A stretch of 60,399 nucleotides of DNA from Streptomyces sp. NRRL B-1347 (GTDB lineage: Bacteria; Actinomycetota; Actinomycetes; Streptomycetales; Streptomycetaceae). Below are positions 38,733 through 48,183 of this stretch, piece by piece (positions within the stretch are counted from its first letter, which is position 1; each line of letters opens with the position of its first letter). The notes beneath the pieces were generated by a model. That model made no database searches, was not told the DNA's origin, and saw nothing but the letters and a program-made list of their open reading frames with translations. The stretch lies in assembly GCF_000720325.1 (NCBI RefSeq), contig NZ_JOJM01000048.1, positions 1-60,399 on the forward strand, written 5' to 3'. The translations under genes and the position numbers were made by a program.

Positions 38733-39725
38733 TCACATCTTGGCGAGGATGTCCACGGAGAAGACCAGCGTGGAGTCCTTCTTGATGGGGCTGCCCTGCG
38801 GCGGCTTGTCCGCGTACCCGTCCTTCGGCGGGACGACGACCAGGACGCGGCTGCCGACCTTCTTGCCGACCAGACCCTGGCGCCAGCCCGGGATGACCTG
38901 AGCGAGCTGGAACTGCGTGAGCTGACCGCTCTTGTACGAGGAGTCGAACTCCTTGCCGTCCGCCCAGAGCACGCCCTTGTACTGGCACAGGAGCGTGTCG
39001 CTCTCCTTGACCTTGTCGCCGTCGCCCTCGATGACGTAGGTCGCGACGACCTTCTTGGGGGCGGCCGTCTTCGGCACGTCGACCTTGGGGGCCTTGCCGT
39101 CGGTGTTCGTCCCCACCTTCGGCAGGTCCTTGTTGTCCTGCGCGACGTCGTCGCCCTTGGCGGAGCTCTTCGGGCCGTACGTGTTCACGATGTCGACGAC
39201 GAACACCAGGGTGTCCGTGCCCTTGATGCCCGCCTGCTTGTTGCCCTCCTTGCCGTACCCGAGGACCGGGGGGATGGCGAGCTCGACGCGGCTGTCGACC
39301 TTCTTGCCGACCAGGCCCTGGTCCCAGCCCGGGATGACCTGGCCGACGCCGATCGGGAAGATCGTGGGCGCCTTGCGGTCGTAGGAATTGTCGAAGACCT
39401 TCGCGGAGTCCCAGATCTGGCCCAGATAGTGGGCCTGGAGATAGTCGCCCTTGGCGACCTCGACGCCCTTGCCCGCGATGATCGTCTTCACCGCGAGGTC
39501 GGCGGACGGCTTGCCGGAACCCTTGGCCACCGTCGGCTTCTCGCCGAACTTCGTGCCCTTCGTGATCTCGGGCACAGGGCCGTCGACGATCTTGCCCTTG
39601 GGGGGCGTCGAGTTCGTCGGGGAGCTGCTGTCCTTGGACTTGGCCTTGTCGGACTTGTCGTCACCACATCCGGCCAGGGTCAGCAGGCCGGCCGGAACGG
39701 CCAGGAGGAGTGAGCGTCGGCGCAC
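38733..39725 (-). CDS. Lipoprotein with two FKBP-type isomerase domains
   Basis: The 330-residue exported protein has a lipobox (SLLLAVPAGLLTLAGC) followed by a Lys/Ser-rich linker and two FKBP domains. The first contains QVIPGWDQGLVGKKV and GTDTLVFVVDIV; the second QVIPGWRQGLVGKKV and DSTLVFSVDILAKM. It should help fold proteins outside the membrane. The second domain starts more weakly (ESDTLLCQYKGVLW), so it may differ in activity. GTG at 39725 is the start that places the lipobox correctly. Confidence 0.9.
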   Translation of the reverse strand: MRRRSLLLAVPAGLLTLAGCGDDKSDKAKSKDSSSPTNSTPPKGKIVDGPVPEITKGTKFGEKPTVAKGSGKPSADLAVKTIIAGKGVEVAKGDYLQAHYLGQIWDSAKVFDNSYDRKAPTIFPIGVGQVIPGWDQGLVGKKVDSRVELAIPPVLGYGKEGNKQAGIKGTDTLVFVVDIVNTYGPKSSAKGDDVAQDNKDLPKVGTNTDGKAPKVDVPKTAAPKKVVATYVIEGDGDKVKESDTLLCQYKGVLWADGKEFDSSYKSGQLTQFQLAQVIPGWRQGLVGKKVGSRVLVVVPPKDGYADKPPQGSPIKKDSTLVFSVDILAKM

Positions 39726-39788
39726 GGTGGGGGCCTCGTATCGTTCGATCTTGTCAGTTGGCGTGCGCGCAACTCTACGCAGTGAGAA

Positions 39789-39817
39789 GGGCGCCGCACG
39801 AGGAACGTGCGGCGCCC
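39789..39817 (-). terminator. Hairpin downstream of pafA
   Basis: GGGCGCCGCAC and GTGCGGCGCCC form an 11-bp perfect stem with a 7-nt loop, 83 bp past the pafA stop. Confidence 0.75.
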
Positions 39818-39899
39818 CGCGTTGCGTTCCCGCCACGCACTGACGTCTCACCGGTCCCGGGGACCGGCCGAACGGCGGCGGGCCGGGCCCGCCGCTCCC

Positions 39900-41261
39900 T
39901 CACATCCCGGCGATGAGCTTCTCCACCCGGTCGTCCACCGAGCGGAACGGGTCCTTGCACAACACCGTGCGCTGCGCCTGGTCGTTCAGCTTCAGGTGCA
40001 CCCAGTCCACCGTGAAGTCGCGGCGCTGCTCCTGCGCCCGGCGGATGAAGTCACCGCGCAGCCGCGCCCGGGTGGTCTGCGGCGGCACCGACTTGCCCTC
40101 GAAGATCTTCAAGTCGTTGCAGATCCGCGCGGCTTGTCCCTTCCGCTCCAGGAGGTAGTACAGGCCCCGGCGGCGGTGGATGTCGTGGTACGCGAGGTCT
40201 ATCTGCGCGACCCTCGGGTGCGACATCGTCATGTTGTTCTTCGCCCGGTACCGCTCGATGAGCTTGTACTTCATCACCCAGTCGATCTCCGTGGCGATGC
40301 GGTCCAGGTCCTCGGACTCGATCGAGTCGAGGGTGCGCCCCCACAGCTCCAGGACCTGCTCGACCGTGCCCGTGCGGATGCCGCGGCGCTCGACGAAGTC
40401 GACCGCCTTCTCGTAGTACTCGCGCTGGACCTCGAGCGCCGAGGCCTCCCGGCCGCTGGCGAGCCGGACCTTGCGGCGGCCCGTCGTGTCGTGGCTGACC
40501 TCGCGGATCGCCCGGATCGGGTTCTCCAGGGTCAGGTCGCGCATCACCGTGCCCGCCTCGATCATGCGGAGCACCAGATCGGTCGCGCCGACCTTCAGGA
40601 GCATCGTCGTCTCGGACATGTTCGAGTCGCCGACGATCACGTGCAGACGGCGGTAGCGCTCGGCGTCCGCGTGCGGCTCGTCACGCGTGTTGATGATGGG
40701 CCGGGAGCGCGTCGTCGCCGACGACACGCCCTCCCAGATGTGCTCCGCCCGCTGGCTCACGCAGTAGACGGCGCCCCGCGGCGTCTGGAGCACCTTGCCC
40801 GCACCGCACAGCAGTTGTCGGGTGACGAGGAACGGAATCAGGATGTCCGCGAGGCGCGAGAACTCACCATGGCGGGCCACGAGATAGTTCTCATGGCAAC
40901 CATATGAGTTTCCCGCCGAGTCGGTGTTGTTCTTGAACAGATAGACGTCGCCCGCGATTCCCTCCTCGTGCAGGCGGCGCTCGGCGTCGACGAGCAGGCC
41001 TTCCAGAATGCGCTCGCCGGCCTTGTCGTGGGTGACCAGCTCGGTCACGTTGTCACACTCGGGTGTTGCGTATTCCGGGTGTGAGCCCACGTCCAGATAC
41101 AGACGGGCGCCGTTCCGCAGAAAGACGTTGCTGCTGCGGCCCCATGACACAACACGGCGGAAGAGGTAGCGCGCCACTTCGTCAGGCGACAGACGGCGCT
41201 GTCCCCTGAACGTGCACGTGACACCGTACTCGTTCTCCAGCCCGAAAATGCGGCGGTCCAT
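39900..41261 (-). CDS. pafA: PafA, Pup-protein ligase
   Basis: The 453-residue ligase opens with [12 protein letters not shown], whose acidic residues bind Mg-ATP, and continues with [27 protein letters not shown] and [19 protein letters not shown], all shared with Dop and distantly with glutamine synthetases. It activates the C-terminal glutamate of Pup with ATP and joins it to substrate lysines, marking them for the proteasome. It lacks the Dop-loop insertion. It lies 9 bp downstream of the MFS gene, away from pup/prc. Confidence 0.96.
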   Translation of the reverse strand: MDRRIFGLENEYGVTCTFRGQRRLSPDEVARYLFRRVVSWGRSSNVFLRNGARLYLDVGSHPEYATPECDNVTELVTHDKAGERILEGLLVDAERRLHEEGIAGDVYLFKNNTDSAGNSYGCHENYLVARHGEFSRLADILIPFLVTRQLLCGAGKVLQTPRGAVYCVSQRAEHIWEGVSSATTRSRPIINTRDEPHADAERYRRLHVIVGDSNMSETTMLLKVGATDLVLRMIEAGTVMRDLTLENPIRAIREVSHDTTGRRKVRLASGREASALEVQREYYEKAVDFVERRGIRTGTVEQVLELWGRTLDSIESEDLDRIATEIDWVMKYKLIERYRAKNNMTMSHPRVAQIDLAYHDIHRRRGLYYLLERKGQAARICNDLKIFEGKSVPPQTTRARLRGDFIRRAQEQRRDFTVDWVHLKLNDQAQRTVLCKDPFRSVDDRVEKLIAGM

Positions 41262-41270
41262 GCCAGAACA

Positions 41271-42545
41271 TTACGCCCGATGCCCCGCACTGAAACCGGG
41301 TTCGACAGTACCGTTTCGATCAGTTTCCGAAGAGCTCACACCTGTATCGGCCGCGACGACCACACCCGCACCACTCACCGTGAGCACCCTCCTGGTGCAC
41401 AACAGCACCACCACCGCGGCCGCCCCGGCGAGGCCCGGCACCGCGAACGCCCACTCCGTGCCGCCCCGCTCGACCACCGGGCCGCCGACGGCCGTGCCCA
41501 CCGCCGTGCCCACCGTGAACGTCGTCACCAGCCACGAGAACGCCTCCGTGACCGTGCCCCGCGGCGCGTGCCGGTCCACCACGATGAACGCGCACGCGAG
41601 CGCCGGCGCCAGGAACACGCCCGCCAGCGACGTCAGCGCCACCATCCCCACCGCGCCCGGCGTGAGCACCAGCGGCAGATAGAAGACCGCGAGGAGCGCC
41701 ACCAGGACGACCAGGCGCCGCTCCGGCACGCCGCTCCACTGCCGCGCCCCGTAGACCACACCGCCGAGCAGGGCGCCCAGGCCCAGGCCCGCCATCATCC
41801 AGCCGTACACCGCGTCGCCGCCGTGCCCGTCCGCGTAGCTGACCCCCGCCACCGTGATCGCCCCGAGCGCCGTCCCCACGCACAGGAACGCCGCGAGCAG
41901 CGCGAGCAGCCCCGGCGAGCGCAGGGCACCGAGCCAGTGCGCCTCCCGGGGCGCCGAGCGCCAGGCGCGCGAGGGCCGCGACACCACCACCGAGAGCGCG
42001 CCGAGCACCCCGATGGCGTTCACCACCAGGAGCGCCGCCTGCGCCGACCACAGCGACACGATGCCCGTCACCAGCAACGGCCCGACCGTGAACATCACTT
42101 CCTGCGCCACCGCGTCCATCGCGTACGCCGTGTGGACCTGCTCCTCCTTGCCGAGCACATCCGGCCACAGCGCCCGCAGACCGCCCTCCAGGGGCGGCGT
42201 GAACACCCCCGCGATCACCATCGCGGTGTACGCGGCGACCGGCGCGTCCGGCCCGGTGACCGCGAACAGCGCCATGCCGAGCGCCGACGCCACCGCCGCG
42301 GGCAGCATCACGCGCGGCTGCCCGTACAGGTCCACCAGGCGTCCGAGGAGGGGCTGCCCCACCGCCGTCGCGACGGCGTACACCGCCGCGAGCGCGCCCG
42401 CCAGGCTGTACGTCCCGCCCTCCGCGCGCACGAAGAGGACGATGGCGATCGCCGCCGTCGCATTGGGCAAACGGCCCACAAGTGTGCCCGCGAGCAATCG
42501 CGTCGCGTACCGCGCGCGCAGGATCTCGCCGTAACCGGAAGCCAT
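41271..42545 (-). CDS. MFS transporter
   Basis: The 424-residue protein has twelve predicted membrane segments. LLGRLVDLYGQPRVMLPAA is the cytoplasmic MFS loop between helices 2 and 3. It is a drug/sugar-efflux-like member; the substrate is unknown. ATG at 42545 with GGAGAG upstream. It is divergent from a LacI regulator, with a long dyad between them, and runs into pafA after 9 bp, so pafA may be cotranscribed from this promoter. Confidence 0.85.
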   Translation of the reverse strand: MASGYGEILRARYATRLLAGTLVGRLPNATAAIAIVLFVRAEGGTYSLAGALAAVYAVATAVGQPLLGRLVDLYGQPRVMLPAAVASALGMALFAVTGPDAPVAAYTAMVIAGVFTPPLEGGLRALWPDVLGKEEQVHTAYAMDAVAQEVMFTVGPLLVTGIVSLWSAQAALLVVNAIGVLGALSVVVSRPSRAWRSAPREAHWLGALRSPGLLALLAAFLCVGTALGAITVAGVSYADGHGGDAVYGWMMAGLGLGALLGGVVYGARQWSGVPERRLVVLVALLAVFYLPLVLTPGAVGMVALTSLAGVFLAPALACAFIVVDRHAPRGTVTEAFSWLVTTFTVGTAVGTAVGGPVVERGGTEWAFAVPGLAGAAAVVVLLCTRRVLTVSGAGVVVAADTGVSSSETDRNGTVEPGFSAGHRA

Positions 42546-42591
42546 CAGTGAGCTCTCCTCGCCCGCCCGTGCGCCACAGCGCCCCAAGTGT

Positions 42592-42618
42592 TACGTATAA
42601 CGTCGCGCGTCATACGTA
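42592..42618. promoter_or_regulatory. 27-bp dyad, candidate LacI-family operator
   Basis: TACGTAT and ATACGTA flank a centre that continues the symmetry (10 of 13 positions pair about 42605). It lies between the divergent MFS and LacI genes in an AT-richer patch and partly overlaps GTTA-CGTA-TAAC. Such long palindromes are typical LacI-family sites. Confidence 0.6.
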
Positions 42619-42688
42619 CCATGAGCGCTGTTCCCAGTCCACCAAGCACCCCGCCCCACGGCGGCGACCACCCCACCAGGAGACGTCC

Positions 42689-43750
42689 GTGGCCACGCCC
42701 CCGCACGACACCACGGCCCCCCGCCCCACCAGCCGCGACGTCGCCCGCGCGGCCGGCGTCTCGCAGGCCACCGTCTCCCTCGTCCTCGGCGACAAATGGC
42801 ACGGCCGCGTCGCCGAGCGCACCGCCGAACGCGTCCGCGCCACCGCCCGCGAACTCGGCTACCGCCCCAACCTCGCCGCCCGCAACCTCCGCCTCGGCCG
42901 CACCCGCACCGCACTCCTCGTCGTCCCCGCCCTCACCAACGAGTTCTTCGCCCGGCTGCACACCGGCGCCGCCCGCGTCGCCGCCCGGCACGGCTTCAGC
43001 GTCGTCCTCTACCCCTCCCCCGACAGCGTCGGCCCCAGCGGAGCCACCACCCAGGCCCCCCGCGTCAGCGACCCCTTCAGCTCCGCCCGCGCCGCCCTCG
43101 ACGGCGTCCTCGCCTCCTCCATGGCCTCCGACGCCCTCGCCACCCTCCGCGGCGACGCCCTCCCCCTCGTCATGCTCGACAGCGACCCCGCCCACAGCCT
43201 CGGCGCCGCCACCGTCAACCTCGACATCGCCGACGGCACCCGGCAGGCCGCCGAACACCTCCTCGCCCTCGGCCACCGCGACCTGCTCCACCTCACCGCC
43301 GACATCGACTCCTGGACCTTCGACGTACGCCGCGACACCCTCGCCACCGCCCTGCACGGCACCGGCGCCCGGCACCGCACCGTCAAGGCCGCCCTCACCG
43401 TCGACGACGCCCGCACCGCCACCGAAGCCGCCCTCACCGCACCCGGCCCCCGCCCCACCGCCCTCATCTGCGACGACGACGTCCTCGCCGCGGGCGCCTG
43501 CAAGGCCGCACGCCGCCTCGGCCTGCACGTCCCCGACGACCTCAGCGTCACCGGCTTCGACGACCTCACCCTCGCCACCGCCGTCGAACCCGAACTCACC
43601 ACCGTCCGCCTGCCCGCCGAGGACTTCGGCGAACTGGCCATGACCACCCTCCTCGACGTCCTCGCCGGACGCACCCCCGAACCCACGCCCCTCCCCGTCC
43701 AGCTCGTCGTCCGCGGCTCCACAGCACAAAGCCCCGCACCCCGGCGCTGA
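42689..43750 (+). CDS. LacI-family transcriptional regulator
   Basis: The 353-residue protein has an N-terminal LacI HTH and hinge (TSRDVARAAGVSQATVSLVL, then GYRPNLAARNLRLGRTRT) and a periplasmic-binding-like effector domain (PLVMLDSDP, CDDDVLAAGACKAARRLGLHVPDDLSVTGFDD). It probably represses the divergent MFS gene and itself. GTG start at 42689 with AGGAG upstream; the frame upstream is open but runs across the operator. Confidence 0.88.
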   Translation: MATPPHDTTAPRPTSRDVARAAGVSQATVSLVLGDKWHGRVAERTAERVRATARELGYRPNLAARNLRLGRTRTALLVVPALTNEFFARLHTGAARVAARHGFSVVLYPSPDSVGPSGATTQAPRVSDPFSSARAALDGVLASSMASDALATLRGDALPLVMLDSDPAHSLGAATVNLDIADGTRQAAEHLLALGHRDLLHLTADIDSWTFDVRRDTLATALHGTGARHRTVKAALTVDDARTATEAALTAPGPRPTALICDDDVLAAGACKAARRLGLHVPDDLSVTGFDDLTLATAVEPELTTVRLPAEDFGELAMTTLLDVLAGRTPEPTPLPVQLVVRGSTAQSPAPRR

Positions 43751-43768
43751 CGCACCGGAGCACGGGGC
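43731..43768. terminator. Imperfect hairpin between convergent lacI-type gene and prcA
   Basis: GCCCCG (43731) and CGGGGC (43763) with an inner CCGG/CCGG pairing span the regulator stop codon and precede the prcA end. The stem is interrupted. Confidence 0.45.
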
Positions 43769-43804
43769 CTCGGCAAACCCGTGAACTACTCCTCGGACCG
43801 CGGA

Positions 43805-44584
43805 CTACTCCTCCGCCGCACCGTCCCCGGAGCCCTCGCCCGACTCGGCATCTGCCTCCGCGCCCGAAGACGCCTCCGCCGCGTCCTCGCCGCCGAGCAA
43901 CCGCTCCAGCTGACCGCCCACGATCCGCTTGAACTTGCGCTGCTGCGGCCGCGTCCGGTCCAGAACCGCCACTTCGAGGCGCTCCGCCGGAATCTCCCGC
44001 TCGCTGCCGTTCGTATCCCGCGACAGCGACTGCACCGCGAGCTTCAGCGCCTCCGCGAGCGTCATCCCGTCCCGATGCCGCTGGTCCAGGTACGTACTGA
44101 TCTGCTCCGCATTGCCGCCCACCGCGACCGAGCCGTGCTCGTCCACGATCGAGCCGTCGTGCGGCAGCCGGTAGATCTGGTCCCCGTCCGGAGTCGTACC
44201 GACCTCCGCGACGACCAGCTCCACCTCGTACGGCTTCTCCGCGTTGGAGGAGAAAATCGTGCCCAGCGTCTGCGCGTACACATTCGCCAGACCACGGGCC
44301 GTCACATCGTCACGGTCGTAGGTGTACCCCCGCAGATCCGCATAGCGGACACCGCCGATACGGAGGTTCTCGTACTCGTTGTACTTACCAGCCGCCGCGA
44401 AACCGATCCGGTCATAGATCTCGCTGAACTTGTGCAGCGCACGGGACGGGTTCTCACCGACGAACACAATGCCGTCGGCGTACTGCAGCACAACCAGACT
44501 GCGACCGCGAGCGATGCCCTTGCGGGCATACTCCGCCCGGTCGGCCATGGCCTGCTGGGGTGAGACATAGAACGGCGTCGACAC
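43805..44584 (-). CDS. prcA: 20S proteasome alpha subunit PrcA
   Basis: The 259-residue alpha subunit begins [20 protein letters not shown], the gate-forming N terminus, and continues [25 protein letters not shown]. The acidic Ala/Gly/Ser tail (last 30 residues) is typical of Streptomyces. Alpha rings cap the beta rings and dock the ARC ATPase by its C-terminal GQYL. It begins 48 bp after prcB. GTG start. Confidence 0.96.
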   Translation of the reverse strand: MSTPFYVSPQQAMADRAEYARKGIARGRSLVVLQYADGIVFVGENPSRALHKFSEIYDRIGFAAAGKYNEYENLRIGGVRYADLRGYTYDRDDVTARGLANVYAQTLGTIFSSNAEKPYEVELVVAEVGTTPDGDQIYRLPHDGSIVDEHGSVAVGGNAEQISTYLDQRHRDGMTLAEALKLAVQSLSRDTNGSEREIPAERLEVAVLDRTRPQQRKFKRIVGGQLERLLGGEDAAEASSGAEADAESGEGSGDGAAEE

Positions 44585-44632
44585 CGGCTATCCGTCCCTT
44601 TCTGTCAAAACTTCACAACAACAACGGAGTAC

Positions 44633-45478
44633 TCAGAGCAGTGCTGCGCGGGGTCCGTCCGGCTGCTCGAGACGCCGCTCCAGAATCGAGCGCGCGATCG
44701 CGGAGGACTCCTCCTCCGACAGCCTCCGGAAACCCTCCTCGGAGATCACCGTCACGATGGGATAGATCCGGCGCGCCACGTCCGGGCCGCCCGTCGCGGA
44801 ATCGTCGTCCGCCGCGTCGTACAGCGCCTGCACGACCAGCGTCGTCGCCTGCTCCTCCGTCAGGTCGTCGCGGTACAGCTTCTTCATCGAGCCGCGCGCG
44901 AACACCGAACCGGAGCCCGTCGCCGCGAAGCCGTGCTCCTCGCTGCGGCCACCCGTCACGTCGTACGAGAAGATCCGGCCCCGCTCGCGGTCCACGTCGT
45001 ACCCCGCGAACAACGGGACCACGGCCAGGCCCTGCATCGCCATGCCCAGATTGCTCCGGATCATGGTCGACAGGCGGTTCGCCTTGCCCTCGAGGGAGAG
45101 CTGGGCGCCCTCGACCTTCTCGAAGTGCTCGAGCTCCAGCTGGAACAGCTTGACCATCTCCACGGCCAGACCTGCCGTACCGGCGATGCCCACCGCCGAG
45201 TACTCGTCCGCCGGGAACACCTTCTCGATGTCGCGCTGCGCGATGACGTTCCCCATCGTCGCGCGGCGGTCGCCGGCGAGCACCACGCCGCCCGGAAACG
45301 TCGTCGCGACGATGGTCGTGCCGTGCGGCGCCTCGATCACGCCCTGCGTCGGCGGCAACGTCCGCTTGCCCGGGAGCATTTCCGGCTGGTGCGAAGCGAG
45401 GAAATCCACGAAGGACGAGGACCCAGGCGTCAGGAAGGCAGCCGGTAGACGCCCGGTGCTACGAGTGTTGGCTTCCAC
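44633..45478 (-). CDS. prcB: 20S proteasome beta subunit PrcB
   Basis: The 281-residue precursor carries a propeptide of 53 residues cut before Thr54 ([11 protein letters not shown]), the N-terminal nucleophile. [20 protein letters not shown] supplies Asp and the catalytic Lys region, and [12 protein letters not shown] and [14 protein letters not shown] follow. Beta rings form the proteolytic chamber. The GTG start at 45478 lies inside the preceding nuclease gene (49-bp overlap), so prcB translation may be coupled to it. Confidence 0.96.
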   Translation of the reverse strand: MEANTRSTGRLPAAFLTPGSSSFVDFLASHQPEMLPGKRTLPPTQGVIEAPHGTTIVATTFPGGVVLAGDRRATMGNVIAQRDIEKVFPADEYSAVGIAGTAGLAVEMVKLFQLELEHFEKVEGAQLSLEGKANRLSTMIRSNLGMAMQGLAVVPLFAGYDVDRERGRIFSYDVTGGRSEEHGFAATGSGSVFARGSMKKLYRDDLTEEQATTLVVQALYDAADDDSATGGPDVARRIYPIVTVISEEGFRRLSEEESSAIARSILERRLEQPDGPRAALL

Positions 45479-46023
45479 GGGTTTCCTTCCAAGTAGCTGA
45501 TGGCCCGACGGAGAGCGTCGGGATCATCTCCCAACTTGCCGATGGCCGAATTGCAGTTGAAGCACAGTACGCCACGGACCCTACCCGTCTCGTGACAGTG
45601 ATCCACGTGCGCGGGCGGAGCCTTGAGACAGATCACGCAGAGCCACTTCTGCTCGGCGATCATCTCGTCGCGCTCTTCCATGGTGAGCCCGTACTTGCGC
45701 TTGAAGTAGCTCTGCTGATTCCGCTCGGCCCGGCACGGCTTGCAATAGCTGGCGTAACCGTCCGACGAGGTGGGGTTGAGCTCCCACTCGGCGTGAGGTT
45801 TGACCTCTCCACACTGAGGGCAACGCTTGTGTCCTTCCGGCACCGGCACCTTGACTCGGACGGACTTACCCTTGGCCTCCTGGCGCTGCCGGTAGTACTC
45901 GGCGGAGCACTCTCGGCAATAGGCCTGGAGGCCATCAGGCATCGACTTATTGCTGGCGAAGGCAGCTCGAGGCCGGAACTCCTGGCACCGCGAACACCGC
46001 CTCGCACACACCTCTTCGGACAC
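45430..46023 (-). CDS. Recombination endonuclease VII-like HNH nuclease inside the proteasome operon
   Basis: The 197-residue protein has two N-terminal zinc knuckle pairs (CSRCQEF/CREC and [14 protein letters not shown]) and a C-terminal Endonuclease VII domain, [20 protein letters not shown] followed by [17 protein letters not shown]. That is the HNH/treble-clef fold of T4 endonuclease VII, which cuts branched DNA. G+C is about 55-63% in the lines I counted, against about 68-73% around it. It lies 39 bp after pup and overlaps prcB by 49 bp. S. coelicolor has an unnamed gene in the same slot. The cellular role is unknown. Confidence 0.85.
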   Translation of the reverse strand: MSEEVCARRCSRCQEFRPRAAFASNKSMPDGLQAYCRECSAEYYRQRQEAKGKSVRVKVPVPEGHKRCPQCGEVKPHAEWELNPTSSDGYASYCKPCRAERNQQSYFKRKYGLTMEERDEMIAEQKWLCVICLKAPPAHVDHCHETGRVRGVLCFNCNSAIGKLGDDPDALRRAISYLEGNPWKPTLVAPGVYRLPS

Positions 46024-46042
46024 TCGCCCCGACCCCTATTAG

Positions 46043-46057
46043 CCTTCGATTCGAAGG
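46043..46057. other. Small hairpin between pup and the nuclease gene
   Basis: CCTTCGA-T-TCGAAGG is a perfect 7-1-7 inverted repeat directly after the pup stop. It is too short to be a strong terminator but could set a transcript end or processing point between abundant pup message and the downstream genes. Confidence 0.4.
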
Positions 46058-46062
46058 GAAAT

Positions 46063-46281
46063 CTACTCCCCACCCTTCTGAACGAAGGACCTCACGAAGT
46101 CCTCGGCGTTCTCTTCGAGTACATCGTCAATTTCGTCAAGAACCGAGTCGACGTCGTCGCTCAGCTTCTCCTGGCGCTCCTTGAGGTCCTCGGAAGCCTG
46201 CGCGTCCTGGGTCTGCTCCTCGACCTCCTCGGTGGAGCGCGTCGCCTTCTGCTGTCCGCCGCCGGTGTCCTTGGTCGCCAT
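46063..46281 (-). CDS. pup: Prokaryotic ubiquitin-like protein Pup, ending Gly-Gly-Glu
   Basis: The 72-residue, acidic, mostly disordered protein has the ARC-binding coiled-coil segment EDLKERQEKLSDDVDSVLDE and the end FVRSFVQKGGE. The codons GGT GGG GAG TAG show that the last residue is Glu, so PafA can use it without prior deamidation. Pup is joined through this Glu to substrate lysines and threads them into the proteasome. SD GAGG before the ATG. First gene of the pup-nuclease-prcB-prcA operon. Confidence 0.97.
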   Translation of the reverse strand: MATKDTGGGQQKATRSTEEVEEQTQDAQASEDLKERQEKLSDDVDSVLDEIDDVLEENAEDFVRSFVQKGGE

Positions 46282-46341
46282 CTACCTCACCCCGCTCGGT
46301 TAGACGTTCTTGATCAGACCCTACAATCCGGGTCCGACATC

Positions 46342-46371
46342 GGCCCCGCACTTGAGGGAACGTGCGGGGCC
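46342..46371 (-). terminator. Hairpin between dop and pup
   Basis: GGCCCCGCAC and GTGCGGGGCC form a perfect 10-bp stem around a 10-nt loop, 42 bp past the dop stop. pup should then have its own promoter in 46282-46341. Confidence 0.75.
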
Positions 46372-46412
46372 CACCTCTGTGATTCCCCGGCCGTCGCGCT
46401 TTCAGCCGCGCT

Positions 46413-47924
46413 TCAGCCTCCGGAGAGCACGCGGACCAGATCTTCCGCCGTGCGGCACCGGTCGAGCAGCTCCTTCACGTGATTACGCGTTCCGCGAAGG
46501 GGCTCCAGGGTCGGGACCCGCTGGAGGGAGTCCCGGCCGGGAAGGTCGAAGATCACCGAGTCCCAGGAGGCCGCCGCGACGTCGTCGGCGTACTGCTCCA
46601 GACAGCGGCCGCGGAAGTAGGCGCGGGTGTCCTCGGGGGGCTTGGTGCGGGCCCGCTCCACGGCGGGCTCGTCCAGGAATCGCTTCATCTTGCCGCGGGC
46701 CACGAGGCGGTTGTAGAGGCCCTTCTCGGGGCGCACGTCGGCGTACTGGAGGTCGACCAGGTGCAGCCGGGCGGCGTCCCAGTCGAGGCCGTCGCGGCGG
46801 CGGTAGCCCTCCATGAGTTCCCGCTTGGCGACCCAGTCGAGCTCTCCGGAGAGGCTCATCGGGTCGTGCTCCAGGCGGTTGAGGACGTCCTCCCAGCGGG
46901 CCAGGACGTCCTTGGTCTGCTCGTCGGCGTCGGCTCCGAAGCGCTCTTCGACGTACTTGCGGGCCAGCTCGAAGTACTCCATCTGGAGCTGTACGGCTGT
47001 CAGAGTGCGGCCGCTACGGAGAGTGATCAGGCGCTGGAGGGACGGGTCGTGGGAGACCTGGTGGAGGGTGCGGACGGGCTGGTCCACGGCGAGGTCCACG
47101 GCGATGAAGCCGTCCTCGATCATGGCGAGGACGAGGGACGTGGTGCCGAGCTTCAGATAGGTGGAGATCTCGGAGAGGTTGGCGTCGCCGATGATCACGT
47201 GGAGGCGGCGGTACTTCTCGGCGTCGGCGTGGGGCTCGTCGCGGGTGTTGATGATGGGCCGCTTGAGGGTGGTCTCCAGGCCGACCTCGACCTCGAAGTA
47301 GTCGGCGCGCTGACTGATCTGGAAGCCGTGCTCGTGGCCGTCCTGGCCGATGCCGACGCGCCCCGCCCCGGTGACGACCTGGCGGGAGACGAAGAAGGGC
47401 GTGAGGTGGCGCACGATGTCCGAGAAGGGGGTCTCCCGCTTCATCAGGTAGTTCTCGTGCGTGCCGTAGGAGGCGCCCTTGTTGTCGGTGTTGTTCTTGT
47501 AGAGGTGGATCGGCTGGGCGCCGGGGAGCTGCGCCGCGCGCTCGGCGGCCTCGGCCATGATGCGTTCGCCGGCCTTGTCCCAGAGGACGGCGTCGCGCGG
47601 GTTGGTGACCTCGGGCGCGCTGTATTCGGGGTGTGCGTGGTCGACGTAGAGCCGTGCCCCGTTGGTGAGGATGACGTTGGCGAGGCCGATGTCCTCGTCG
47701 GTGAGCTGGCTGGCGTCGGCGGCTTCGCGGGCGAGGTCGAAGCCCCGGGCGTCCCGCAGCGGGTTCTCCTCCTCGAAGTCCCAGCGGGCGCGTCGCGCCC
47801 GGTGCATCGCCGCTGCGTAGGCGTTGACGATCTGGGACGAGGTGAGCATGGCATTGGCGTTGGGGTGGCCGGGGACGGAGATTCCGTACTCCGTCTCGAT
47901 GCCCATTACTCGCCGTACGGTCAT
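46413..47924 (-). CDS. dop: Dop, depupylase (Pup deamidase family)
   Basis: The 503-residue paralogue of PafA starts [12 protein letters not shown] and keeps [28 protein letters not shown] and [19 protein letters not shown]. The insertion at residues about 40-80 ([20 protein letters not shown]) is the Dop-loop that tells it from PafA. It removes Pup from substrates and, in species with Pup-Gln, deamidates Pup. Here Pup ends in Glu, so only depupylation is needed. It lies between arc and pup with terminators on both sides. Confidence 0.95.
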   Translation of the reverse strand: MTVRRVMGIETEYGISVPGHPNANAMLTSSQIVNAYAAAMHRARRARWDFEEENPLRDARGFDLAREAADASQLTDEDIGLANVILTNGARLYVDHAHPEYSAPEVTNPRDAVLWDKAGERIMAEAAERAAQLPGAQPIHLYKNNTDNKGASYGTHENYLMKRETPFSDIVRHLTPFFVSRQVVTGAGRVGIGQDGHEHGFQISQRADYFEVEVGLETTLKRPIINTRDEPHADAEKYRRLHVIIGDANLSEISTYLKLGTTSLVLAMIEDGFIAVDLAVDQPVRTLHQVSHDPSLQRLITLRSGRTLTAVQLQMEYFELARKYVEERFGADADEQTKDVLARWEDVLNRLEHDPMSLSGELDWVAKRELMEGYRRRDGLDWDAARLHLVDLQYADVRPEKGLYNRLVARGKMKRFLDEPAVERARTKPPEDTRAYFRGRCLEQYADDVAAASWDSVIFDLPGRDSLQRVPTLEPLRGTRNHVKELLDRCRTAEDLVRVLSGG

Positions 47925-48139
47925 GCGGCCCTCCTTGCCCGGCGGCGCCCTCGGTCGGGGGCGCAGCTCAAGTACCGCTGGTGCTCCGGTGCGTGTGCGG
48001 TGCCCGTCCCCGCACTGCGCGACTCGGCGGTAGGAAAGAGCCTAGAACGCCTATGCGCTGGTGGGGAGATCATTTTCTGCTTTGCTCTCGCTGGGTTGCG
48101 GACGCGGCCGCGAGGTGTCCGCGAGCGGCGGAAAACAGT

Positions 48140-48174
48140 CGGCTGCGGGTACCCCTGGAGGGCACCCGCAGCCG
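48140..48174 (-). terminator. Hairpin downstream of arc
   Basis: CGGCTGCGGGT and ACCCGCAGCCG form an 11-bp stem, 9 bp past the arc stop. On the minus strand it is followed by a TTTT run (48131-48134 region). Confidence 0.8.
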
Positions 48175-48183
48175 CCCTTTTTC

